Shown: positions 1 through 8,304, counted from the first letter of the stretch. The stretch is 64,000 nt of DNA from Nesterenkonia sandarakina (GCF_003003175.1 NZ_PVTY01000011.1:62001-126000); one strand, 5' to 3'. Notes: generated by a model not told the origin, from the letters alone. Numbers and translations: made by a program.

Positions 1-62
1 ACCGTTGAGTAACGGGCTGTGAGACCATGATGTGAGATGGCACACATGATGGAGGAGTCCCC

Positions 63-1886
63 GTGAAGGAAATCGCAACACCGCCCGCAGTAGAGGTCCC
101 GGCCGAGCTGAACATCACTGACCTGCTGGAACGGCAGTTCACGTCAGATCCGAAGAACATCCTCTTCGGTCGCCAGCTGAGCCCCGGCCAGTGGACCGAC
201 GTCAGCACCGCCGAGTTCCGCGACCAGGTGATCGCCCTGGCGAAGGGGATCATCGGCTCCGGCATCGAGGTCGGTGACCGGGTCGCGATCATGGCCCCCA
301 CCCGGTACGAGTGGACGCTGCTGGACTTCGCGATCTTCTATGCCGGTGCTGTCACAGTGCCGGTCTACGAGACCTCCTCGCCCTCCCAGGTGGCCTGGAT
401 CATCGAAGACGCCGGCGTGAAGCTGCTCGTCGCCGAGACCCCGGCGCACCAGAAGATCGTCGAGCGCGCCGTCGCCCAGGAGAAGCTGACCGGGCTCGGC
501 AACGTCTACACGATCGAGGGCTCCGGGCTGGATCAGCTGCGCGCCAAGGGCGCTGACGTGACCGAGGATCAGGTCATGGCCCGCCGCGGGGTCGCCGTGG
601 GCGCTGACCTCGCCACGATCATCTACACCTCGGGGACCACCGGGCGGCCCAAGGGCTGCGAGCTGACCCACGCCAACTTCACCGAGCTCTCGCTCCAGGC
701 CCTGGGCTCCTCACTGGGCTCCGTGGTCAACAAGGACGCCTCCACGGTGATGTTCATCCCGCTGGCCCACGTGTTCGCACGCTTCATCTCGGTGCTCGCC
801 GTGGCCGGCGGCTCCCGGGTCGGACACACCTCCGACATCAAGGAGCTGGTGGATGACCTGGGCACCTTCAAGCCGACCTTCCTGCTCGCGGTCCCGCGTG
901 TCTTCGAGAAGATCTACAACGCGGCGATGATGAAGGCCGAGTCCGACGGCAAGGGAGCGATCTTCCAGAAGGCCGCGGACACCGCCATCGAATGGTCCCG
1001 CGCCAAGCAGAACGGCAAGGTGCCCTTCACCCTGGGACTCAAGCACACCGTCTTCGACAAGCTCGTCTACTCCAAGCTGCGCGCTCGGATGGGCGGGCAG
1101 GTCGCCCACGCGGTCTCCGGCGGATCTCCGCTGGGGGAGCGGCTGGGCCACTTCTTCTACGGCGTGGGCGTGCAGATCCTGGAGGGCTACGGCCTCACCG
1201 AGACCACGGCGCCGCTGACCGTGAACACCCCGGCGCTGAGCAAGATCGGCACCGTCGGAGCCCCGCTTCCCGGGTGTGCAGTGAAGATCGCCGAGGACGG
1301 TGAGATCCTGGGCCGCGGGGTCTGCGTCTTCCGCGGCTACCACAACCGGCCCGAGCTGAACCAGGAGATCTTCACCGACACCGGCTGGTTCCGCACCGGC
1401 GACGTCGGCACCCTGGACTCCGACGGCTGCCTCACCATCACCGGTCGCAAGAAGGAGATCCTGGTCACCGCCGCCGGCAAGAACGTCTCCCCGGCCCAGC
1501 TCGAGGACCTGATGCGCTCCGACGCGATCGTCTCCCAGGCCGTGGTGGTCGGGGACAACCGTCCCTTCGTGGCCGCGCTGATCACCCTGGACGAAGAGAC
1601 CCTGCCGCAGTGGCTCGAGCGCAAGGGACTTGATCCCAAGACCCCGGTCGCCGACCTGGTCCAGCACGAGACGATCATCGCCCATGTGCAGTCGGTGGTG
1701 GACCGGGCCAACGAGTCCGTCTCCCGCGCCGAATCGATCCGTGACTTCCGGCTGATGCACACCGACTTCACCATCGAGTCCGGCCACCTCACCCCGTCCA
1801 TGAAGATCAAGCGTCCCGTGGTGATGAAGGACTTCGCCGACGAGGTCGAGGCGCTCTACACCGAGGCCGCGGCCAAGAAGGGCTGA
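63..1886 (+). CDS. Long-chain acyl-CoA synthetase (FadD15-like, AMP-forming)
   Basis: This 607-residue ANL-superfamily enzyme activates fatty acids with ATP and CoA through an acyl-adenylate. The P-loop-like motif TIIYTSGTTGRPKG lies near residues 185-198, the YGLTET motif near 375-380, the TGD motif near 442, and the C-terminal hinge region GRKKEILVTAAGKN near 462-476. The length and motif order fit the FadD15 group of actinobacterial long-chain synthetases. The start is a GTG with a strong GGAGGAG ribosome binding site about 6 nt upstream. The gene appears to be a single unit, because a strong hairpin terminator follows it. The natural chain length of the substrate cannot be read from the sequence. 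Confidence 0.9.
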   Translation: MKEIATPPAVEVPAELNITDLLERQFTSDPKNILFGRQLSPGQWTDVSTAEFRDQVIALAKGIIGSGIEVGDRVAIMAPTRYEWTLLDFAIFYAGAVTVPVYETSSPSQVAWIIEDAGVKLLVAETPAHQKIVERAVAQEKLTGLGNVYTIEGSGLDQLRAKGADVTEDQVMARRGVAVGADLATIIYTSGTTGRPKGCELTHANFTELSLQALGSSLGSVVNKDASTVMFIPLAHVFARFISVLAVAGGSRVGHTSDIKELVDDLGTFKPTFLLAVPRVFEKIYNAAMMKAESDGKGAIFQKAADTAIEWSRAKQNGKVPFTLGLKHTVFDKLVYSKLRARMGGQVAHAVSGGSPLGERLGHFFYGVGVQILEGYGLTETTAPLTVNTPALSKIGTVGAPLPGCAVKIAEDGEILGRGVCVFRGYHNRPELNQEIFTDTGWFRTGDVGTLDSDGCLTITGRKKEILVTAAGKNVSPAQLEDLMRSDAIVSQAVVVGDNRPFVAALITLDEETLPQWLERKGLDPKTPVADLVQHETIIAHVQSVVDRANESVSRAESIRDFRLMHTDFTIESGHLTPSMKIKRPVVMKDFADEVEALYTEAAAKKG

Positions 1887-1951
1887 TCCGCGCACGCCGC
1901 ACCCCTGCGCGTGCCCGCCAGCGCTGACCCGACGATCCCAGCAGAACCCCG

Positions 1952-1987
1952 GAGCCCGGGGGCGCACGCCGCCCCCGGGCTCCTTTC
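1952..1987 (+). terminator. Intrinsic terminator after acyl-CoA synthetase
   Basis: A perfect 13-bp stem (1952-1964 with 1970-1982) has a 5-nt loop and is followed by CTTTCG. The T tract is short, as is common in high-G+C actinobacteria, but the stem is very stable. Confidence 0.8.
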
Positions 1988-2040
1988 GTCCGCATAATGG
2001 ACTGCTGATTCGGCATTAGGCGCGCCCGCGCGCGGCGGAC

Positions 2041-2046
2041 TACCCT
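2041..2046 (+). promoter_or_regulatory. Putative -10 hexamer TACCCT, leaderless aroG promoter
   Basis: TACCCT fits the actinobacterial -10 consensus TANNNT and ends exactly 6 nt before the GTG start of the DAHP synthase. There is no Shine-Dalgarno sequence, so transcription probably starts at or next to the start codon. No clear -35 element was found. The same arrangement recurs at several other genes in this window. Confidence 0.55.
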
Positions 2047-2052
2047 GAGTGG

Positions 2053-3459
2053 GTGACTACCACGCCAGAGCCCAGATCCGAAGCCCCTTTGACCGCTCCC
2101 GGAGAGATCCTCCACGTCGGAGCAGCGGACTATCCGGGGCTCGACGAGTGGCGTTCGCTGCCGCTGAGCCAGCAGCCGGACTGGCGCGGCCACGAAGACT
2201 TCGACTCCGCCTATGCAGAGCTCTCCGCGCACCCGCCGCTGGTCTTCGCCGGCGAGGTCGACAAGCTCAAGCGCCGGCTGGCCAAGGTGGCCAACGGCGA
2301 GGCCTTCCTGCTCCAGGGCGGCGACTGCGCCGAGACCTTCGACGGCGTGACCGCCGACCGGATCAGCGCGAAGATCAAGACGATCCTGCAGATGGCGGTC
2401 GTGCTCACCTATGGTGCCTCGCTGCCGGTGGTCAAGATGGGCCGCATGGCAGGTCAGTACGCCAAGCCGCGCTCCTCCGATGTGGAGACCCGCGACGGCG
2501 TCACCCTGCCGACCTTCCGCGGCGAGATCGTCAACGGCTTCGAGTTCACCGAGGAGTCCCGCATCCCGGACCCGAAGCGGATGGTCGCGGCATATCACAA
2601 GTCGGCCGCCACGCTGAACCTGATCCGCGCCTTCACCGAGGGCGGCTTCGCCGACCTGCGCGCGGTGCAGCAGTGGAACAAGGGCTTCATGGAGAACCCC
2701 GCCCACGCCCGCTACGAGCAGCTCGCCGGCGAGATCGACCGCGCCGTGCGCTTCATGGAGGCCTGTGGCGCAGACTTCGAGGGGCTCAAGCGCACCGAGT
2801 TCTACGCCGCCCACGAGGCGCTGCTGCTCGACTACGAACGCGCCCTGACCCGCATCGACTCGCGCACCGGCAAGCCCTACGTGACCAGCGGCCATTTCGT
2901 GTGGATCGGCGAACGCACCCGCGAGCTCGACGGCGCCCACATGGACTACCTCTCCCGGGTGGAGAACCCGATCGGGGTCAAGCTGGGCCCCACCACCACC
3001 CCGGAGACCGTCCTGGAGATCATCAAGAAGCTCGACCCCGAGCGTGAACCGGGACGACTGACCTTCATCGTGCGGATGGGCGCCTCCAACGTCCGGGAGA
3101 AGCTCCCGCCGCTGGTGGCCGCCGTGCGAGATTCCGGCGCCAAGGTCGTCTGGGTCACCGATCCGATGCACGGCAACACCATCACCGCCGACAACGGCTA
3201 CAAGACCCGTCGCTTCGACGACATCCTCGAAGAGGTCCGCGGCTTCTTCGAGGTCCACCGCTCCCTGGGCACGTACCCGGGCGGGCTGCATGTGGAGATG
3301 ACCGGCGACGACGTCGCAGAATGCCTCGGCGGCTCCGACGTGGTCGATGAGTCGGCCTTCGACCAGCGCTACGAGTCCCTGGTGGACCCGCGGCTGAACC
3401 ACAAGCAGTCCCTGGAGCTGGCGTTCCTGGTGGCGGAGTCGCTCACTCAGGTGAAGTAG
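2053..3459 (+). CDS. aroG: Class II 3-deoxy-D-arabino-heptulosonate-7-phosphate synthase
   Basis: This 468-residue enzyme joins phosphoenolpyruvate and erythrose 4-phosphate in the first step of aromatic amino acid synthesis. Class II features are clear: LLQGGDCAETF with metal-binding Cys92, WVTDPMHGNT with His373 near residues 367-376, and the metal-site region HVEMTGDDVAECLGG near 414-428. The start is GTG, placed 6 nt after a TANNNT hexamer and lacking a ribosome binding site. It is convergent with the kinase gene, 22 bp away. The aroG / pknL / prenyl synthase neighbourhood matches the order known from Mycobacterium. Confidence 0.95.
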   Translation: MTTTPEPRSEAPLTAPGEILHVGAADYPGLDEWRSLPLSQQPDWRGHEDFDSAYAELSAHPPLVFAGEVDKLKRRLAKVANGEAFLLQGGDCAETFDGVTADRISAKIKTILQMAVVLTYGASLPVVKMGRMAGQYAKPRSSDVETRDGVTLPTFRGEIVNGFEFTEESRIPDPKRMVAAYHKSAATLNLIRAFTEGGFADLRAVQQWNKGFMENPAHARYEQLAGEIDRAVRFMEACGADFEGLKRTEFYAAHEALLLDYERALTRIDSRTGKPYVTSGHFVWIGERTRELDGAHMDYLSRVENPIGVKLGPTTTPETVLEIIKKLDPEREPGRLTFIVRMGASNVREKLPPLVAAVRDSGAKVVWVTDPMHGNTITADNGYKTRRFDDILEEVRGFFEVHRSLGTYPGGLHVEMTGDDVAECLGGSDVVDESAFDQRYESLVDPRLNHKQSLELAFLVAESLTQVK

Positions 3460-3462
3460 CCG

Positions 3463-3478
3463 CCAGCGGCGGCGCTGG
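3463..3478. terminator. Possible bidirectional terminator between convergent aroG and pknL
   Basis: A compact perfect hairpin (CCAGCG, 4-nt loop, CGCTGG) fills the 22-bp gap between two convergent stop codons. It has no T tract, so termination is inferred from position only. Confidence 0.4.
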
Positions 3479-3481
3479 TCC

Positions 3482-4921
3482 TCAGCCTCCGAGGCTGGGG
3501 ATCAGCGCGTCGCTCGTGCCGATCCACCCGGCCAGCAGCACCAGCAGCGCGCCGCCGATCATGATGGCGGCGATCATCAGCCAGACCCGGGTGGCGTTGG
3601 CGCGCTCCAGCTCGACCGTGGGGCGCTGACGCTCCCGCTTCTCCGTGCGGACCCGCTCCACCGGTCGACGGGCGCCGACCGCGGGCTGGATCCCGGTCAC
3701 CGGGTCCGCGACGCTGAGCCGGGGCGGACGCGGATGCAGGCCGCTGATGGGCACCTGGGTGACCAGCTGGCGATCCTCCTCGGCCAGGCTCGAGGGACGC
3801 TCATAGGCGGCGTCACGATGCTCCGCCTGCAGGTGGGTGGTCCGCGCATTGCCCAGGGCCGCTTCGATGTCCTCATCCCACGGCTCAGCGACGCGGGTCT
3901 GCGGATCGTCGGGGTGCGCCTCGGTGTCCAGGAAGGCCTCGCTGGAGTCCCCGGGCAGCATGGTGGTCGATCGCTGGCCCGGGCTCGTGGAACTCTGCGC
4001 GGAGTCCCGTCCGGAGGCACCCACGGCGGGGATCGCTCGGGTCGCAGCCGTGGTGAGCGCGCCGTCGAAGTCGAGCTCGGCGTCGCTGAGCAGGCCGCGG
4101 GCCTCACGCAGCATCTTGAGCAGCTCGTCGGCGTTCTTCGGCCGAAGCGCCACCTCGGGTCGGGTGGCGATGCTGACCAGGTCATCCAGCTCGGCGGCCA
4201 GCCCGCTGACCTGCGCGGAGGGCACCGGGACGGTGGAGTTCACGTGCTGGTAGGCCACCCGCACCGGGGAGTCCCCGGTGAAGGGCTGGACCCCGGTGAG
4301 CATCTCGTAGAGCAGGATGCCGATGGCGTAGATGTCGGAGCGCTCATCCGCGCTCTCACCGGAGAGCAGCTCCGGGGAGATGTAGGCGACGGTGCCCATC
4401 AGGGTGGAGGTTCCGGAGTGGTGGGTCGCCGCGCGGGCCAGCCCCAGATCCGCAAGCTTGATCCGCCCGTCGTGGGAGACCAGCACGTTCTCCGGCTTGA
4501 TGTCGCGATGGACCAGGCCGGCGCGGTGCGCCGCGGCGAGACCCTGCAGGATCGAGTCCATGTAGGTCAGTGCCAGCCGAGGCGTCATCGCCCCATGCTT
4601 GAGCAGCGTGCGCAGCGTGGCTCCAGGGACGTACTCCATCACCAGGTAGGCGGTTTCGCGTGACTGACCCTGATCGAGCACCTGGACCACGTTGGGGTGG
4701 GCGATCAGCGCGGAGTTCCGCGCCTCCTGCTCGAACCGGTCCACGACCTTGCGGTCCTCGGCCATATGTGGAAACAGCACCTTCAGTGCCACCTCGCGGC
4801 CGAGACGATGGTCCTGGGCGCGGTAGACCGTGGACATGCCGCCGCGCGCGATGCGCTCCTCGATCACATAGCGGTCATCGATCCTGGATCCGATCCACGG
4901 GTCAGTCTGTTCTTGGCTCAC
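3482..4921 (-). CDS. pknL: Membrane-anchored serine/threonine protein kinase, PknL-like
   Basis: A Hanks-type kinase of 479 residues. The N-terminal catalytic domain shows the glycine loop GGMSTVY (27-33), catalytic Lys47, helix-C Glu67, HRDIKPEN with Asp140, the metal-binding triad as DLG (158-160) instead of DFG, and SPE at 182-184. A low-complexity juxtamembrane stretch of about 170 residues leads to one transmembrane helix near 446-467 and a very short outer tail. There are no PASTA repeats, so it resembles PknL rather than PknB. The GTG start is preceded at exactly 6 nt by TACCCT, suggesting a leaderless transcript. Its location beside aroG and a prenyl synthase also supports the PknL assignment. 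Confidence 0.85.
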   Translation of the reverse strand: MSQEQTDPWIGSRIDDRYVIEERIARGGMSTVYRAQDHRLGREVALKVLFPHMAEDRKVVDRFEQEARNSALIAHPNVVQVLDQGQSRETAYLVMEYVPGATLRTLLKHGAMTPRLALTYMDSILQGLAAAHRAGLVHRDIKPENVLVSHDGRIKLADLGLARAATHHSGTSTLMGTVAYISPELLSGESADERSDIYAIGILLYEMLTGVQPFTGDSPVRVAYQHVNSTVPVPSAQVSGLAAELDDLVSIATRPEVALRPKNADELLKMLREARGLLSDAELDFDGALTTAATRAIPAVGASGRDSAQSSTSPGQRSTTMLPGDSSEAFLDTEAHPDDPQTRVAEPWDEDIEAALGNARTTHLQAEHRDAAYERPSSLAEEDRQLVTQVPISGLHPRPPRLSVADPVTGIQPAVGARRPVERVRTEKRERQRPTVELERANATRVWLMIAAIMIGGALLVLLAGWIGTSDALIPSLGG

Positions 4922-4927
4922 CGCTTC

Positions 4928-4933
4928 AGGGTA
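4928..4933 (-). promoter_or_regulatory. Putative -10 hexamer for leaderless pknL transcript
   Basis: On the minus strand TACCCT is followed by 6 nt and then the GTG start of the kinase gene. There is no ribosome binding site in the interval and no evident -35. The hexamer is identical to the one before the neighbouring convergent aroG. Confidence 0.55.
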
Positions 4934-4976
4934 TCGAACCTGCCCAGCCCAGGGAGCCCCCGGCGCGACGTCGGAG

Positions 4977-6065
4977 TCAGACCGTGCGCAGCACCAGGTG
5001 GCCGCGCAGCTGGTCGAACTCCTCGAGGACCTCCGCGGAGACGCCGAGGTCGATCAGGTCCTGGGTACAGGCGACGCTGTCCTCGGTGAGGGCCTCGATG
5101 CTGCGCTCCACCTCGGCCAGGGCGCCTGATTCCACGAGGATGGCGCGGGCCCGCTCCACCTGTGTCTCGCTCAGCCCTGGATCGCCCAGCATCTGAGCCA
5201 GCTCACGGGAAGCGGTCGCGGAGGATCGGAACAGTCCGTAGGCGATCAGCTCGGTGCGCTTGCCCTCACGCAGATCGTCGCCGACCGGTTTGCCGGTGGT
5301 CTCCGGGTCACCGAAGACACCCAGGAGATCGTCACGCAGCTGGAAGGCCTCCCCGACAGGCAGCGCCGCGGCGGCGAAGGCGCGGCACAGCTCGTCGGAG
5401 CCGCCGGCCAGCGCGGCGCCGAGGACCACCGGGTACTCGGTGGAGTACTTCGCCGCCTTATAGCGCAGCACCCCACGGGCGCGGTGCACCGCCTCGGCCT
5501 CGGTCTCGGCAGGGATGCGCACCTCCTCCAGCACGTCGAGGTACTGCCCGGTGATCACCTCGGTGTGCATCCGGTGGAAGGTTCGTGCGGCGAGCGGGCT
5601 GCTGGTCAGCCCATCCTGCATGGCGGTGCACTGGGCATGGAAGAAGGCCTCCGAGGCCCAGGCCAGGGAGAGGTCCCCGGAGAGGATCGCCCCGGAGGTG
5701 CCGAAGTGGCTGCGATCGCCGCTGAAGCTGGATTCCCGGTGAAGCTGCTCGAAGCGGATATGCGCGCTGGGCAGGCCGCGGCGCGTCGCGGAGCGATCGA
5801 TCACGTCATCGTGGACCAGGGCCGCCGCCTGGAAGAGCTCCAGCGCCACCCCCAGGTCGACGACGGCGTCGCCGCGTCCGGAAGCGGCCTGCCAGCCGAG
5901 ACGGGCCAGCGCCGGGCGCATCTTCTTGCCGCCCCGGGTCAGCGACATCAGCGCCGTCACCAGCGGGACGGCGTGCTCGGAGACTGCATTGACCTCTGCG
6001 TGGCGATCCTGGAGGAAGCCGGCGCACCTCGCGTTGACCTCGCTGATGAATTCTTCGCGCTTCAT
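4977..6065 (-). CDS. Polyprenyl (geranylgeranyl-type) diphosphate synthase
   Basis: A 362-residue trans-isoprenyl diphosphate synthase that condenses isopentenyl diphosphate with allylic diphosphates. The first aspartate-rich motif is DDVID (86-90) and the second lies in QLRDDLLGVFGD (around 242-253), with the following GKPVGDDLREGKRT lysine/arginine region intact. It resembles IdsA2/GrcC proteins that sit beside pknL in actinobacteria. The ATG at 6065 was chosen because the protein then begins with a normal family N terminus (MKREEFISEV); the open frame continues upstream into the divergent dinB gene, which is not coding on this strand. Product chain length is not predictable by eye. Confidence 0.88.
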   Translation of the reverse strand: MKREEFISEVNARCAGFLQDRHAEVNAVSEHAVPLVTALMSLTRGGKKMRPALARLGWQAASGRGDAVVDLGVALELFQAAALVHDDVIDRSATRRGLPSAHIRFEQLHRESSFSGDRSHFGTSGAILSGDLSLAWASEAFFHAQCTAMQDGLTSSPLAARTFHRMHTEVITGQYLDVLEEVRIPAETEAEAVHRARGVLRYKAAKYSTEYPVVLGAALAGGSDELCRAFAAAALPVGEAFQLRDDLLGVFGDPETTGKPVGDDLREGKRTELIAYGLFRSSATASRELAQMLGDPGLSETQVERARAILVESGALAEVERSIEALTEDSVACTQDLIDLGVSAEVLEEFDQLRGHLVLRTV

Positions 6066-6069
6066 GGCG

Positions 6070-6080
6070 GATAGCCTATC
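6070..6080. promoter_or_regulatory. Symmetric divergent promoter element between prenyl synthase and dinB
   Basis: The 18 bp between the two divergent start codons contains the perfect inverted repeat GATAG-C-CTATC. It offers TAGCCT on the plus strand, 6 nt before the dinB ATG, and TAGGCT on the minus strand, 7 nt before the prenyl synthase ATG. Both fit TANNNT, so one palindrome could serve as the -10 element in both directions, giving leaderless transcripts. I found no convincing -35 on either side. Confidence 0.45.
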
Positions 6081-6083
6081 GGT

Positions 6084-7277
6084 ATGGCACCGTCCCCACC
6101 CGCTGATTCGCGCGTGCTCGCTCATGTGGATATGGACGCCTATTACGTGGAGGTCGAGCTGCTCACCCAGCCCGAGCTGCGCGGGCGCAAGATCATCGTC
6201 GCCCAGGACTCCGGGCGCTCCGTGGTGCTCTCGGCGTCCTATGAGGCCCGCGCCGACGGGGTGCGCTCGGCGATGCCGCTGGCCCGGGCGCGGCAGATGA
6301 GTCCCGACGCCGTCGTCGTCTCGCCGCATATGGAGGTCTACCGCGAGCTGTCCCGGCGCATCATGGCCTACTTCGACACGATCACCGACGCGGTGGAGCA
6401 GCTGAGTGTGGACGAGGCCTTCCTGGACCTCACCGGGTCTCTGCGCCGGCTCGGCGGGCCCGCTGAGATCGGACAGAAGATCCGCCGCGAGATCCGTGAG
6501 GAGTTCGACCTTCCCGCCACGGTCGGGATCGCCGATCGGAAGTTCATCGCCAAGATCGCCTCCACCCGAGCGAAGCCCGACGGGCTGCTCCTGGTTCCGC
6601 CGCACCGCCGGCTGGAGTTCCTGCACTCGCTGCCGGTCACCGCGATGTGGGGCGTCGGGGGCAAGACCGCCGAGTCGCTGAAGGCCTTCGGGATCACCAC
6701 GGTGCTTCAGCTCGCCGAGACGCCGGAGCCGGCGCTGCGCCGACGATTCGGGGTCACCGGCACCGCGCTGCACCGATTGGCCTGGGGAGAGGACGCCCGC
6801 GACGTCCAGCCGCACCGCATCGAGAAGTCCATCGGGGCCGAGGAGACCTTCGCCGTGGACGTCGACGATGAGGCGGTGCTGCGCGCCGAGCTGCTGCGGC
6901 TCAGCCACCGGGTCGCCGCCCGGCTGCGCGAGTCAGGGGTCTCCGCCGAGGGGATCAGCTTGAAGCTGCGATACAGCGACTTCGAGACGCTGACCCGGTC
7001 CTCCACGCTCTCCCATCCCACCCACTCTGCGCTGGCCATCTACTCGCGGCTGCTGGCGCTTCTGGAGCGGCTGGGGGAGCGGCCGCAGCCGGTCCGGCTC
7101 ATCGGAGTCCGAGCTGAACGGCTCGTCGATGAAGGCGGCTCGCTCCAGCTCAGCTTCGATCGCACCGAGACGAACTGGCTCGACGCCGAGAGCGCGCTCG
7201 ACGCCATCGCGAAGAAGTTTCCGCAGGTCCAGACGGCCCCGGCCTCGCTGCTTCGGGCCCGCAAGGAGGAACCCTGA
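6084..7277 (+). CDS. dinB: DNA polymerase IV (Y-family, DinB)
   Basis: A 397-residue Y-family translesion polymerase. Catalytic metal ligands are in DMDAYY (Asp16, Asp18) and SVDEAFLDLTG (Asp110, Glu111); the little-finger and helix-hairpin regions follow, including AKPDGLL and MWGVGGKTAESL. The steric-gate position carries Tyr20-Tyr21 rather than the more common Phe-Phe, still an aromatic gate that should exclude ribonucleotides. The gene starts 18 bp from the divergent prenyl synthase gene, with a TANNNT hexamer 6 nt upstream of the ATG and no Shine-Dalgarno sequence. No LexA-type operator was recognised. Confidence 0.93.
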   Translation: MAPSPPADSRVLAHVDMDAYYVEVELLTQPELRGRKIIVAQDSGRSVVLSASYEARADGVRSAMPLARARQMSPDAVVVSPHMEVYRELSRRIMAYFDTITDAVEQLSVDEAFLDLTGSLRRLGGPAEIGQKIRREIREEFDLPATVGIADRKFIAKIASTRAKPDGLLLVPPHRRLEFLHSLPVTAMWGVGGKTAESLKAFGITTVLQLAETPEPALRRRFGVTGTALHRLAWGEDARDVQPHRIEKSIGAEETFAVDVDDEAVLRAELLRLSHRVAARLRESGVSAEGISLKLRYSDFETLTRSSTLSHPTHSALAIYSRLLALLERLGERPQPVRLIGVRAERLVDEGGSLQLSFDRTETNWLDAESALDAIAKKFPQVQTAPASLLRARKEEP

Positions 7278-7419
7278 CTGGAGGGACCCTGAGAGTCAGC
7301 CTATAGATCACCGGTGCGAAGACTTCGGGCTAGGTCTGGGCTGGCGAAACGGCTAGACTATAGACCCAGGCGTATCTGTATCGTCCACACGCCACACGAC
7401 GACCGCGAGGAGCTTCACG

Positions 7420-7827
7420 ATGCCACTGTCGGAGCGTGAACAGCGCATGCTCAAGCAGCTGGAAGAACAGCTGCAGTCGGAGGATCCGAGCTTCGCAAGC
7501 TCCATGCAGGACTCCCCGGCTGGAAAGCTCAATGTGCGCAATATTGTGCTCGGCGCCCTGGTCGCGGTCCTCGGCATCGTCGTGCTCCTGCTCGGCATCT
7601 ACAACCAGTGGATCATCGTCGGCGTGATCGGCTTTCTGATCATGGGCGCAGGCGTGTACTACGCCACCACCGGAGGCACCTCCGGGAACTCCCGCGGCAA
7701 CGGTTCCGGCGGGAATGGAGGCGGCGGAGGCGGCGGCGGCGGACCCCGCAGCTCCACCCCGAGCCCCTCCGGAACCTTCATGACCGGACTCGAGCAGCGC
7801 TGGGAAGAACGACGCCGCCAGGACTGA
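7420..7827 (+). CDS. DUF3040 membrane protein
   Basis: A 135-residue protein starting MPLSEREQRMLKQLEEQL, the N-terminal signature of the actinobacterial DUF3040 family. Two adjacent transmembrane helices (about residues 44-62 and 66-85) follow, then a glycine-rich tail containing runs of Gly and ending in a basic stretch. The function is unknown. In Mycobacterium a protein of this family also lies just upstream of mraZ, so the location is conserved. It has a good ribosome binding site (GAGGAG) and is followed by a strong terminator, so it is transcribed separately from the division cluster. Confidence 0.85.
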   Translation: MPLSEREQRMLKQLEEQLQSEDPSFASSMQDSPAGKLNVRNIVLGALVAVLGIVVLLLGIYNQWIIVGVIGFLIMGAGVYYATTGGTSGNSRGNGSGGNGGGGGGGGGPRSSTPSPSGTFMTGLEQRWEERRRQD

Positions 7828-7851
7828 CCTGCTCGGCTTCACTCAGCTTCG

Positions 7852-7880
7852 AAAGGCCCCTCTCCGGAGGGGCCTTTTTC
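7852..7880 (+). terminator. Intrinsic terminator after DUF3040 gene
   Basis: A perfect 11-bp stem (7852-7862 with 7867-7877) has a 4-nt loop. The descending arm runs into five T residues. This is the most canonical Rho-independent terminator in the window. Confidence 0.9.
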
Positions 7881-7938
7881 GTGCCCTCTCGCGGTGCACG
7901 CAGGAGGCCCCCAGATCCCACCGCCGGGCTGCTGCACA

Positions 7939-8187
7939 CCCCACCACCGGGCCGCTCCACTGCGCTCCACCGCGACGCCCCACACTGCCCCACTCGGTCG
8001 CTCCACCTTCCTCCACCCAGCCTCCCCGCTGTCCGCCACTCTGCTGGCCCCATGAATTCCTGCACGCCCAGATGCCCGAGAATCCGGGCTTTTTCGGCCC
8101 GCCGCCCGGCCTATTCCGGAGTCTGGCCGGTCTGCTCCACGTGCCGTGGACCCGCCCCCGCTGGGATGGCCCTCCACCCGGCCCCAC
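7939..8187 (-). promoter_or_regulatory. Upstream inverted array of putative MraZ boxes
   Basis: Ten exact copies of the hexamer C[TC]CCAC, the complement of GTGGRG, start at 7939, 7955, 7965, 7978, 7988, 8001, 8011, 8135, 8172 and 8182. Four pairs are exactly 10 bp apart, and three successive pairs repeat with a 23-bp period (7955, 7978, 8001). GTGG-type repeats at 10-bp spacing are the known form of MraZ binding sites. The stretch 7881-8359 has no credible gene; its long overlapping frames are G+C artefacts. Confidence 0.6.
8074..8095 (+). terminator. Short terminator-like hairpin upstream of mraZ
   Basis: A 5-bp G+C stem (GCCCG 8074-8078 with CGGGC 8085-8089) with a 6-nt loop is followed at once by TTTTT. 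It stands between the inverted and forward MraZ-box clusters. It may stop readthrough or a short transcript starting in the gap. Confidence 0.5.
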
Positions 8188-8255
8188 GGGAAGTTCAGCA
8201 TCATCACCGCAGGTCAGAGGCCTGGGGTTGCAGCTCCGAGGCGACTTTCGGTCGC

Positions 8256-8304
8256 GTGGAGGCAAAGTTTGGTTGCAAGTGGGGGGAAGTGGGGTAAAGT
8301 GGAG
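8256..8304 (+). promoter_or_regulatory. mraZ promoter with overlapping MraZ operator
   Basis: Forward GTGGRG boxes start at 8256, 8279, 8289 and 8299; the last three are exactly 10 bp apart and preceded by A residues, as in known MraZ operators. A likely promoter coincides with them: -35 TTGCAA (8273-8278), a 16-bp spacer and -10 TAAAGT (8295-8300). Bound MraZ would cover the promoter, so autoregulation of the dcw operon is predicted. A ribosome binding site (GAGGTGG) lies near 8342-8348. Confidence 0.7.

Noticed and set aside
6066-6908. N-terminal extension of the prenyl synthase frame across dinB
   Set aside because: The extension is antisense to dinB, repetitive and without homology; the ATG at 6065 gives a standard N terminus.
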